Shown: in pieces, positions 8,346-15,556 of the stretch
Numbering within the stretch: the first letter of the stretch is position 1
How the letters are laid out: every line of letters starts with the position of its first letter
Assembly: GCA_903868375.1 (NCBI GenBank)
Contig: CAIPVD010000074.1
Location: 1 to 17,241, forward strand
Length of the DNA: 17,241 bases
DNA from: an uncultured delta proteobacterium
GTDB lineage: Bacteria; UBA10199; GCA-002796325; 1-14-0-20-49-13
Direction of reading: 5' to 3'
The notes under the pieces: generated by a model
The model's database searches: none
What the model was told of the DNA's origin: nothing
What the model saw: only the letters and a program-made list of their open reading frames with translations
Translations under genes and position numbers: made by a program

Positions 8346-8419
8346 TGAAAAAATCTCCTTTTTTTGAACGGCGCCCCTCGTAGCATTAAAGGCGCAGATT
8401 TGCAAGCAGCATGATATAG

Positions 8420-9103
8420 CTAGCTTTTTTCGTGGTGGTGATTCACATGGTCGATCAGATGAAGGCCTACCATTCTCGCAATAAAAACGGCCAGATATAT
8501 CTGCCCTGTCATTGCCTCAACGTTTGCCAGAACCATAGCCAGCTTATTGATGGGGAAAACGTCTCCGTATCCAAGCGTGGTCAGCGTGGTAAAGCTGAAA
8601 TAAATGAAATATACGTTGCTCCACCGCTCCGAAAAATAGAACGCGCCCGGGTCGAAGACGTAGATCACATGAAAGAATATCGCAAATAAGTATCCGATAA
8701 GGATATATACGCAAATACCGCCCCTTATCGTATCGCCGGTAACTTTCGTGGTGGAGAACATCTTGTGGATCATCACCACGATAGCCGTTGTCATGAACAG
8801 CGTGTAGATGACAACGGTGATAAGGTCGAACATGAGACGAAGGTCCGTCACGAATATCAACTTATCGATCAACTCGCACGAAAGAGCTGCAAGGCCTATA
8901 GCAGCGCAGATGGCGAACGTCCTTCTACTTAATTCAAGTGCCCGCAAAGTAAAAATTAGCGCAATAAGAAAGAAACAGTGTATCAGCGGCACCTTTGTGG
9001 TGGAGGCTTCTGTATAAGGCGATATAAAAAATATAATTATGAGCAATGCCAAAAGATGCGAATACTTATTATCGGCATGTATCCGCCAGTTCAAAATGCG
9101 CAT
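8420..9103 (-). CDS. Potassium-channel-like membrane protein (Ion_trans_2 pore)
   Basis: A 227-residue inner-membrane protein. The C-terminal half is a two-helix K+ channel pore: a membrane helix at about 127-150, a pore loop with the selectivity filter TLGYGD (176-181), and a second pore-lining helix at about 187-212. Four further hydrophobic helices precede it (about 15-29, 39-56, 61-79, 91-113), giving a six-helix layout, but the fourth lacks the regular arginines of a voltage sensor. The protein ends in a His-rich tail (HVNHHHEKS) without an RCK/TrkA-N domain. The ATG at 9103 is chosen over a GTG six codons upstream because AAGGAG lies 6 nt before it. It sits 61 nt after the polymerase gene and 74 nt before mtnP. 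Confidence 0.88.
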   Translation of the reverse strand: MRILNWRIHADNKYSHLLALLIIIFFISPYTEASTTKVPLIHCFFLIALIFTLRALELSRRTFAICAAIGLAALSCELIDKLIFVTDLRLMFDLITVVIYTLFMTTAIVVMIHKMFSTTKVTGDTIRGGICVYILIGYLFAIFFHVIYVFDPGAFYFSERWSNVYFIYFSFTTLTTLGYGDVFPINKLAMVLANVEAMTGQIYLAVFIARMVGLHLIDHVNHHHEKS

Positions 9104-9164
9104 GAAAAGCTCCTTTTGCACGCATTTTTACCACGACGCTAACGAACTTGGAAGGGGAAATGTT

Positions 9165-10475
9165 CTACCTGGTTGAGAAAATATAATTCAAGAGCGGAAG
9201 ACGCAGATGTTGGCGAACGCTCTCGCCCTTTATCACCAGCTGATTGCGAAGCGACTTGCGTTTTCGGCCATTGAAGTATCTTTGCAGATACAGACCCGGC
9301 GCCATAAAGACGGTGTGTTTACCGAAGCGTTCGTTGATCTCATCTATCGCATTTGAAATATGCTCCGACTTCACCACTTTCACCGGATCTTCGAATAGGC
9401 CAAACTGATTTTCCGTGTCATCCTGAAGGCCGGCAAGCACTATCTGCGTCTGCCTGTACTTCTGCCCGTTCTTAAAAAGTTCGCGGAAGAGCATTTTTAG
9501 CGTCGGTGCAATATCCATGACCATGGCCGTTGGGCGTGAGAACTTCATCTCAACGCCTGTCGTATGAAACTCATCCGTTCTAAGGCTCAACGTTATTTTA
9601 TTCGCGGCGAGATTATAGCGCCGCGCCTTCATGCATGCCGATTCCAAATTGCGCAGCGCCTGTGCATAAACGTAATCAACATCGGAGGATGACGGCGTGA
9701 ACGTCTTTGCCTTGGAGATACTTGCGTAGGTTTTCTTCTCTTCTTCGTTCAACTTGTAGGCATATTGGCCGCGCAGCTCCATCCATATTTCCACGCCAAT
9801 TTTCCCGAGCAACTTTTCCGCCCACTCGATAGGCTTGTTCACAAAATCGAGCGCCGTCTTAAGCCCATGCTTTTGCAAAAGGCTCACGGTGTTTGGCCCA
9901 AATCCCCAAACTTTTTGAAGATCGGTATTTTTAAGGAACGTATGTATCTCTCTTCCGCGTATCGCCGTTAACCCTTTCGGCTTTCTGTATTTGGAAGCAA
10001 GCTTTGCAAGGCTCTTCGATAGGCTGATGCCAACCGAAACAGTTATGTCTAACTCTTTCTGCACCGTCTCCTGGATTTTTTTGCCGATGTCTGGATACGA
10101 ACAGTGGTGAACGCGCCGAAGGCCTGTGATATCGCAAAAGGCTTCGTCTATCGAATATTCTTCGACCATCGGCGAGAACCTTCGGAGTATATCGAAGAGC
10201 CGCTTGGAAAAGATGCTGTAAGTTTCGTAATCGCTCTGAAGCATAATGACTCCCGGAAATTTTTCGGCGACCTCGGAAAGACTCATGGCACGCTTAATTC
10301 CCAGCGCCTTCGCCTCGCAACTCGCCGCAGAAACTATGCCGCGTTCGGCACCGGTTATTATCGGCTTGCCTTTAAGCTCCGGATTTATCGCCTGTTCGAC
10401 GCTTGTAAAGAACGAATCGCAATCGACATGCAAAATAGCCCGCGGCCAGCTCTCTATCATTATTTGTTCAGTCAT
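9165..10475 (-). CDS. dinB: Y-family translesion DNA polymerase (DinB/UmuC-type)
   Basis: A 436-residue error-prone polymerase that copies past damaged bases. The catalytic acidic residues are seen in HVDCDSFF (D18, D20; F23 is the likely steric gate) and YSIDEAF (D110, E111). SVGISLSKSLAKLASKYRKP (147-166) is the conserved nucleotide-binding stretch, VWGFGPNTVSLLQKHGL (189-205) the thumb helix-hairpin-helix, and 255-400 the little finger. QFGLF (357-361) fits the QxxLF sliding-clamp motif. The ATG at 10475 overlaps the lexA stop as ATGA, with AAGGAG at 10482-10487. A frame extension upstream would run through lexA and is rejected. The partner context is UmuC-like, while the N-terminus is DinB-like, so the subfamily symbol is tentative. 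It is co-expressed with lexA and so SOS-controlled. Confidence 0.93.
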   Translation of the reverse strand: MTEQIMIESWPRAILHVDCDSFFTSVEQAINPELKGKPIITGAERGIVSAASCEAKALGIKRAMSLSEVAEKFPGVIMLQSDYETYSIFSKRLFDILRRFSPMVEEYSIDEAFCDITGLRRVHHCSYPDIGKKIQETVQKELDITVSVGISLSKSLAKLASKYRKPKGLTAIRGREIHTFLKNTDLQKVWGFGPNTVSLLQKHGLKTALDFVNKPIEWAEKLLGKIGVEIWMELRGQYAYKLNEEEKKTYASISKAKTFTPSSSDVDYVYAQALRNLESACMKARRYNLAANKITLSLRTDEFHTTGVEMKFSRPTAMVMDIAPTLKMLFRELFKNGQKYRQTQIVLAGLQDDTENQFGLFEDPVKVVKSEHISNAIDEINERFGKHTVFMAPGLYLQRYFNGRKRKSLRNQLVIKGESVRQHLRLPLLNYIFSTR

Positions 10476-11032
10476 CTGTATCTCCTTATGACCGCGGTTA
10501 CAATGCCACCAATGGTTAGTTCTTCTTTTGGAAATATCTCGGGATAATTCTTGTTCGCTGCGATGAGCTTTACAATTTTTCCGTTCTTGTAAAAATATTT
10601 GAGCGTCCATTTTTTATCGACCTGTGCCAAAACGATGTCGTTGTTTTTTGGGTTGCCCCCTTTTTCCACGATGACGATATCGCCTTCCATAACTCCTGCA
10701 TCGATCATGGAATCGCCGGTAACTTTTAGAAGGAAGCTAGATTCTGGGCGCTGGATTAAATAATCGTCGAGGCTTAAAGTATCGACCAGTTCTTCTTCGG
10801 CGGGAGATGGAAAACCTGCCTGGACATAACCGACCATTGGCAGGCCTAAACCTTTTAATTTTAATTTTCCTTTGTGGTCTTTTTCTAGAATGCCGGCATC
10901 TACCAATTTATTCACCAATTTGAACGCGGCGTTCTTGGAGGCAAAGCCAAACATCTTCGCCAATTCTGAATAGCTTGGCAACCTGTGGTTTTCCTTAGCG
11001 AATTTCCTTAATTGAAGAGCAATCTCGTTCAC
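10472..11032 (-). CDS. lexA: LexA/UmuD-type self-cleaving SOS repressor
   Basis: A 186-residue protein. Residues 1-50 are a winged helix-turn-helix (LPSYSELAKMFGFASKNAA), and residues 65-186 an S24 autoprotease. The expected cleavage site is A72-G73 (YVQAGFPSPAEE), the nucleophile S108 (TGDSMIDAG) and the general base K145 (WTLKYF). The 37-residue Ser-Lys spacing equals that of E. coli LexA and UmuD. GFPSPA after the cut and the 35-residue distance to the serine are like UmuD rather than E. coli LexA. It may therefore act both as repressor and, once cleaved on RecA filaments, as polymerase partner; the second role is inference. The GTG at 11032 has GGGAGG 5 nt upstream. Transcription starts from the operator-bearing promoter just upstream, indicating autoregulation. 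Confidence 0.92.
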   Translation of the reverse strand: MNEIALQLRKFAKENHRLPSYSELAKMFGFASKNAAFKLVNKLVDAGILEKDHKGKLKLKGLGLPMVGYVQAGFPSPAEEELVDTLSLDDYLIQRPESSFLLKVTGDSMIDAGVMEGDIVIVEKGGNPKNNDIVLAQVDKKWTLKYFYKNGKIVKLIAANKNYPEIFPKEELTIGGIVTAVIRRYR

Positions 11033-11072
11033 CTAAACCTCCCATGCACCTACGAGGTGCGACAGCGGTTGC

Positions 11073-11102
11073 AATATAGGTGAACGAACGTTCACTTGTC
11101 AA
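11073..11102 (-). promoter_or_regulatory. Sigma-70 promoter of the lexA-polymerase operon
   Basis: On the minus strand TTGACA (11097-11102) and TATATT (11073-11078) are separated by 18 nt, giving a near-consensus promoter about 40 nt before the lexA GTG. The -35 box overlaps the stop codon of the upstream giant gene (11099-11101), so the promoter is squeezed against that gene's end. The spacer holds the LexA operator, so bound repressor would block RNA polymerase. Confidence 0.85.
11080..11095 (-). promoter_or_regulatory. LexA operator (SOS box), GTGAAC-N4-GTTCAC
   Basis: A perfect inverted repeat with 6-bp arms and a 4-nt centre lies between the -35 and -10 boxes of the lexA promoter. Its core, GAAC-N4-GTTC, equals the SOS box known from Bacillus and other Gram-positive bacteria. 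Position and symmetry make autoregulation by LexA very likely. I found no second copy ahead of another gene in this window. Confidence 0.85.
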
Positions 11103-14100
11103 GAAGAAATCGATATCCTATCAAAAAATGCGTTGGCGGCATCGCTCTTTATGGGCTTAAGCGATAGCGCATCTTCGAAATCGGACCACCAAAGGCCGAT
11201 ATCTTCAACGAATGCTTCCGCTGGCGACACCGGTTCTCCATCAAATCCCAACGCCGATGATCCGTTGTCTATGGAACGATTCCACACCTCTATCACCAAC
11301 TTTGAGAAAATGCCTATTATTATATCGTCCCTTTGTTCCAGGATCCTTCCAAGCATTAGCAGTACCGCGCTGGGAATGTTGGCTGAATTTCTTACTTTCT
11401 TCTCCGATAGGAATTTCGCCGCGTTACCAACAAGTTTTGTCGCGAGATCTTCTGCCTTGAACCTCCCGACAAGCGCCTCATACGTTTCTTCGACGGTGCC
11501 CTGGAACGTGTCTAATTCTCCTACGGCATCTTCAGTGTCTTCACTCCTCTTCAACCACTCTTTCATCAAATGCTGATGCTCGAACAAGAACTTCATTGCA
11601 ATGATCGACCTGTCCTTCCTCGTGAGGGTCTTCGAATGTCCAGCAATAATGCCTTGCCCCTCGAACCTATCCATCCGGTCAACAAGGATCGATTGCCTGT
11701 CGGCCCGGTAAAGGATGGCGCTGACAAGTATATATGGCATTGGAAGATTTTCCAGTTTCTCGTCTAAGAACCGTCTCACATAAACGGTCTTAACTCTTGG
11801 TAACGTCCTTTCTAAACGTTGTCTGGTCCAAACTCGCCACGCCTCGATCCATTCCGCCCTGTCTGCGGGAAGCATTGGAATGAGACCCGTATCTTCTATG
11901 GCTCGTGACATCTCGGCTTCGGTCATGTCGCCAAGCCGTGCAAGAATGTCTTTGCTCATAGGCCTGAATTCTTGGGTCAGCGATTGCTCGGGATCACCCC
12001 ATATGAACCATCTGGAAAGGTACGGCTTAAGTGTAGGTGAAGCAATTACCTCATCGTACATTGTCAATGCGATGCCGCCAACAGACGCTCCCATTATAGC
12101 GATCAAAGGAAAATCAGAAAGATCCTTTTCGTTCTCACTTAGCTGCTTGAGCAACAAGGCGGCCATCTTCCTCCAGACGGGGGCAACGTCCGGCAAAGCG
12201 GCATGGAACGCAACGGTAGCAATGAAATCTTTATTAGCCAATACGCGGTATTCGGCGAACGACGAGAACAACCAGACAAGCTTGCTATATGGATGCGACC
12301 TTTCAAGTTCCGATACGGCAGCGATCCTTACCCCAAGACTCGCGGCCGGTATCCGAAACGATACGCCGAACAGGTCCGTGCGTTCTAGCAAAGCGTTCCT
12401 TGTTCCACGCCACTCGGATATCTCGGATGCCGTACGCGCATCCACAAGATATGTCCTTCCTTCGAACACCACAACCTTTGCGTTTTTATATCTGTCGCTG
12501 ATAGTATTGCGTATCCTCTCATTGCCTGACTGTGTGTAATGGGAAAAGTGCACATGCCCGCGCCCAGCTACGGACCTTTCATGAACAAGATCTGGCGTTA
12601 CCACATCCAGCTGCGGCACTTCTTGGGGAATGGGCATTTGATCTTCTTTCGATTGCACCGCGCGCCTTAATCTCGCTATCTGGTCGGTCTCCCAGCGTTG
12701 GAATTCAATATTAGAAGTAGAGGCAACTTTCATCTCACGCCTCACATTATCAATATCGGCGATAAGGGCTTCAACGATCGCTCGCCTAGCATCTATCGGA
12801 GAATAAGTTCCAACGAGAGCTTTAAATATACCCAGCGATGCTGAAAGCGTTGCAGGAATTGCCGAAGGCATGCGGTCCAATTCGAAAGGCTTCAACAGTT
12901 CAGCCGCACTGGCAAAAAAGGCATCTCTATCAACGGGCATTTCCCCTTTGGAAGCGATGGCGGACCTGAGCGCAGCCATCTGCGCCTTAATAGCAGAAAT
13001 TTTTTCTCTGGCAGTACCTATTGCAGTATTTGCCTCGCGGGCCATCGTATCGAACTTGATAGCTTCTCTTCGTCCTTCCAGTTCTGTTTTTCTTGCGGCG
13101 GCTGTTTCGGAGAGTTCCTTCAACTTGCTCTCCATCGGAATTAATGTCTCACCGATCGCATCGACAACGGATGATGGCAACCCGCCAAAGAACGTGTCCC
13201 AACGGTCTGGATGAATTAAATAAGCTAAATTAGATGCCACTTGCCATGACCCTTCCAGCCTTGCATATTTTTCTCGCAGCTGTCGCACGCTCTGAAGCGT
13301 CAGGTCAGCATCTTCAATAGCTCCATCCATGCCGGCATCGTCTTCAGGCGTTGCCTGTTCTTTTAAACTCGCCTCGACGACCTCGATATCAGCCGCAGCG
13401 CCGTCCAATTCACCGAACATTGATTCAAGCGCATCCCATATGGTGGCATCAAAATGTTCCAATTCTTTTCTTGCCGCCGTGGGCGTATACGTTCCTTCGA
13501 ACAATTCTTTTACCGCTAGACAGATATTATTGGGTATGCCGACGCCTCGACGCGCATTCTCCATAGCACGTAGCCACGCATCGTGATGTTCGCTCTTCTG
13601 CGCCTCCATCGCGACAAATTGCCTGAACGGAACAGGGTCGGCAGATCCTTCAGGTGCCACGGCATCTGCAGCTGGTGGAGCAACTTTAGCCGGCAACATC
13701 TTGTGACGTCTTGGAGGCATGTGAAGTGCCGGCATTTTATATTCGCGGACTTTTGCAGCTGGCAGCGCAACAGCTCCTCTTGAGCCAAAGAGATATCCCG
13801 TTTCTCCAGTGTACCTATTGCAAGACGTTAAGACAAAGCTTGTGCCCATCTCTCGCGCAGCGGCCTCAACGCTACTTGCCCATTGCATATCGAAATTCGT
13901 GTTGCCGTAGAGGATCACTTCGACATTTTTTATGCCCATCTGCTGTGCGGCGAGGATGAGTTGATATGCGCGTAATTGTTCTTTTATGTATGACTCGCGC
14001 GAAACGGGACTATTCGATGCTGCGAACGCCGTACGTTCCTGGCCCACATGCGTTATATCTATCAAAATGTCGCCTTCGATAACAGCATCGATACGAACGC

Positions 14101-14869
14101 TCGACGCCATGATCTCCAGCGTTTGTCCCCTTGGCACTAACGGGCCCAAGTTTCTATTCAATTGCGCTCTGACCCTCGCTGGTAATTGGCTGAACCGCAA
14201 TCCGCTCCGAAGCTCATCGAGCTTCAAAGCGGCTCCCAAACGATACGCCTTTGCTACAAGCATTGCTGCCGCATGTAGCATCGTAAGTGAGGCAAGTATG
14301 AACCTGTTCTCGTTGGAAAAAAGTTTGCCGCCATCCAAAAATTTTACCCAGTCATTGGAACCGGAGCTCATGATCGTTCTTATCTGATTGAGTAGAAGTC
14401 CAGGAGATGCCAAATTTAAGAGCGGCTGATGCGTGATAAGCATGCGCGCCCAACGACGGTTCGCCTGCGCGACACGTGCGAGCGTATCCAATTGAACATC
14501 TGTAAGCGCCGCAATATCTTGATTACCGCGAAGGTCTATTTCATCGAGCCAAGCACCGACCTCCGGCGAAATAGCCCTGCCACCGGCCGGTGCGGTAAAT
14601 GCCGGATTCATTTGAAAACGTTCGCCGCTTCGTCCTGGCGTTTCAACCGCACCTCTTTCCAAGAAATGAGATACGCCAGTTTCGGCATCGGTTAAATAGA
14701 ACGGCACATGCACATCTTCAAGGCCCAACTTCCAAGGATCGGAGAGAAATGCTAACGCGTTGAAAGTATCTTGCTGATATGCAAGCGTTGTCGGAATTTC
14801 TGACACTAGAATGGAAGAATTTGCAAGGCCCCACGCGCTAAAATTTATTGAACCGCTCACAAAAGCCAC
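11099..14869 (-). CDS. Giant 1256-residue protein of unknown family
   Basis: I recognise no full-length family. The GTG at 14869 follows TGGAGGT at 4 nt, a strong ribosome-binding site. No signal peptide or clear membrane helix is seen, so it is probably cytoplasmic. Residues 255-322 resemble a RecB-type nuclease core: VRIDAV (D261), ILIDIT (D271), a Q298-x3-Y302 pair and a following strand. The catalytic lysine expected two residues after D271 is threonine, so it would be inactive. A Pro/Ala-rich linker (about 390-412) leads to a helical middle with likely coiled coil at about 580-640. GHVHFSHY (771-778) is a His cluster. IAIMGASVGG (923-932) has the GxSxG form of a nucleophile elbow. The C-terminal 250 residues look helical. 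It is last after the eight-cysteine and Sel1 genes and is followed at once by the lexA promoter. Confidence 0.85.
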   Translation of the reverse strand: MAFVSGSINFSAWGLANSSILVSEIPTTLAYQQDTFNALAFLSDPWKLGLEDVHVPFYLTDAETGVSHFLERGAVETPGRSGERFQMNPAFTAPAGGRAISPEVGAWLDEIDLRGNQDIAALTDVQLDTLARVAQANRRWARMLITHQPLLNLASPGLLLNQIRTIMSSGSNDWVKFLDGGKLFSNENRFILASLTMLHAAAMLVAKAYRLGAALKLDELRSGLRFSQLPARVRAQLNRNLGPLVPRGQTLEIMASSVRIDAVIEGDILIDITHVGQERTAFAASNSPVSRESYIKEQLRAYQLILAAQQMGIKNVEVILYGNTNFDMQWASSVEAAAREMGTSFVLTSCNRYTGETGYLFGSRGAVALPAAKVREYKMPALHMPPRRHKMLPAKVAPPAADAVAPEGSADPVPFRQFVAMEAQKSEHHDAWLRAMENARRGVGIPNNICLAVKELFEGTYTPTAARKELEHFDATIWDALESMFGELDGAAADIEVVEASLKEQATPEDDAGMDGAIEDADLTLQSVRQLREKYARLEGSWQVASNLAYLIHPDRWDTFFGGLPSSVVDAIGETLIPMESKLKELSETAAARKTELEGRREAIKFDTMAREANTAIGTAREKISAIKAQMAALRSAIASKGEMPVDRDAFFASAAELLKPFELDRMPSAIPATLSASLGIFKALVGTYSPIDARRAIVEALIADIDNVRREMKVASTSNIEFQRWETDQIARLRRAVQSKEDQMPIPQEVPQLDVVTPDLVHERSVAGRGHVHFSHYTQSGNERIRNTISDRYKNAKVVVFEGRTYLVDARTASEISEWRGTRNALLERTDLFGVSFRIPAASLGVRIAAVSELERSHPYSKLVWLFSSFAEYRVLANKDFIATVAFHAALPDVAPVWRKMAALLLKQLSENEKDLSDFPLIAIMGASVGGIALTMYDEVIASPTLKPYLSRWFIWGDPEQSLTQEFRPMSKDILARLGDMTEAEMSRAIEDTGLIPMLPADRAEWIEAWRVWTRQRLERTLPRVKTVYVRRFLDEKLENLPMPYILVSAILYRADRQSILVDRMDRFEGQGIIAGHSKTLTRKDRSIIAMKFLFEHQHLMKEWLKRSEDTEDAVGELDTFQGTVEETYEALVGRFKAEDLATKLVGNAAKFLSEKKVRNSANIPSAVLLMLGRILEQRDDIIIGIFSKLVIEVWNRSIDNGSSALGFDGEPVSPAEAFVEDIGLWWSDFEDALSLKPIKSDAANAFFDRISISS

Positions 14870-14909
14870 TTAGACCTCCACAATTGATGTGATGAAGCTG
14901 TAGATGTGC

Positions 14910-14938
14910 CGCATAATACGGTGGGCTTAACTTGTCAA
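14910..14938 (-). promoter_or_regulatory. Candidate promoter of the giant gene
   Basis: TTGACA at 14933-14938 and TATGCG at 14910-14915, 17 nt apart on the minus strand, lie about 41 nt before the GTG start. The -35 is perfect and the -10 is poor, so strength is uncertain. It begins 36 nt after the stop of the upstream eight-cysteine gene, so the giant gene may have its own transcript. Confidence 0.45.
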
Positions 14939-14954
14939 TAAAATGCTTCAGTTT

Positions 14955-14965
14955 GGTTGCTAAAT
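14955..14965 (-). promoter_or_regulatory. TAGCAAC motif upstream of the giant gene
   Basis: ATTTAGCAACC on the minus strand, 16 nt upstream of the candidate -35 box of the giant gene and just after the stop of the preceding gene. It shares TTAGCAAC with the copies before both eight-cysteine genes but lacks the following T-tract, so it is the weakest member of the set. Confidence 0.25.
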
Positions 14966-14974
14966 TTTTGGCCA

Positions 14975-15532
14975 TTAACGATAAGATGTGCCGGCTGGAT
15001 TGCATTCCTTCAATGCATCCATGATGGTCGAATTCTGGCCTACATTCGTGCTGCACAGCGTCTTCATTTGTTGATGCCCTACATCAACATAACAAGAGAT
15101 CGAGAACTCGAATTGTCGATTTTTTCTATCCTGATATGACGTGGGAAGGGCACGATCGGACAAAACGATCGAATAACAGCCGGCACCCCTTAAAAGGGTA
15201 CGCACGGATTCTTTTGCGCTATCGCTCAATACCAATCCAAGAACTCCCTGATATTCAACTGGCACTTCAGAAACCGGATCTTTATCGTGCTTTAGGTCGT
15301 AACACTGCTGCAATTTGGCTGCGACATCTCCGCAATAAGTGGAAAATACGGAACAAACTTTGGATTTAGCCCCGGTGAGCCGATCGATCGAAGACAAAAA
15401 ATACTTTGAGCCGCCATTCCACGGATCGGGCTGGCTGTCTATGGAATAGGACAAAGAATCGCCTTTCACCGGATTTAACCGGCTAATGTCGCAAGAAGTA
15501 GCGTTGTCTATTTTAGATAGGCCGTCACCCAT
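14975..15532 (-). CDS. Eight-cysteine protein, unknown family (paralog of 16558-17115)
   Basis: A 185-residue protein of no family I know. It is clearly homologous to the protein encoded at 16558-17115. Cysteines fall at 14, 60, 67, 77, 119, 147, 160 and 177, and shared landmarks include DS-SY (25-29), W38, VCSV/LCSV, LQ-CY (74-78), LSDR-LP (124-130) and CNP (177-179). The ATG at 15532 is preferred over a TTG three codons upstream: it makes both paralogs 185 residues long and puts the first cysteine at residue 14 in both. No Shine-Dalgarno is visible. There is no signal peptide or membrane helix, which is unusual for a protein with so many conserved cysteines; metal binding or non-classical export are possible. 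It follows the Sel1 gene by 24 nt. Confidence 0.8.
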   Translation of the reverse strand: MGDGLSKIDNATSCDISRLNPVKGDSLSYSIDSQPDPWNGGSKYFLSSIDRLTGAKSKVCSVFSTYCGDVAAKLQQCYDLKHDKDPVSEVPVEYQGVLGLVLSDSAKESVRTLLRGAGCYSIVLSDRALPTSYQDRKNRQFEFSISCYVDVGHQQMKTLCSTNVGQNSTIMDALKECNPAGTSYR

Positions 15533-15539
15533 AAGTTTC

Positions 15540-15554
15540 AAAAAAGTTGCTAAG
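15540..15554 (-). promoter_or_regulatory. CTTAGCAACTTTTTT motif before the downstream eight-cysteine gene
   Basis: This 15-nt sequence on the minus strand is identical to one at 17159-17173, ahead of the paralogous gene. Here it lies only 7 nt before the ATG, inside the 24-nt gap after the Sel1 stop, where a ribosome-binding site would be expected. It cannot easily be a -35 element for this start; it might act on the mRNA or be a remnant of the duplication. Confidence 0.35.
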
Positions 15555-15556
15555 TT

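Noticed and set aside
8346..8405. 20-codon N-terminal extension of MtnP
   Set aside because: The ribosome-binding site lies inside the extension, and the conserved domain starts immediately after the ATG at 8345.
9807..9817. GAGCAACTTTT, similar to the TAGCAACTTTT motif
   Set aside because: It is inside the polymerase coding sequence, differs at the first base and is not upstream of any gene start.
10476..10610. 45-codon N-terminal extension of the Y-family polymerase
   Set aside because: It runs through the end of lexA in another frame and matches no polymerase sequence; the ATG at 10475 has AAGGAG upstream and starts the conserved region.
11880..12539. A 219-codon open frame on the plus strand inside the giant gene
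   Set aside because: It is antisense to an intact 1256-codon gene with a strong ribosome-binding site, and its translation is Ser/Leu-rich without recognisable motifs.
13491..13502. Palindrome GTTC-CTTC-GAAC considered as a second SOS box
   Set aside because: The half-sites are in the opposite order to the operator at 11080-11095, and it lies deep within a coding region.
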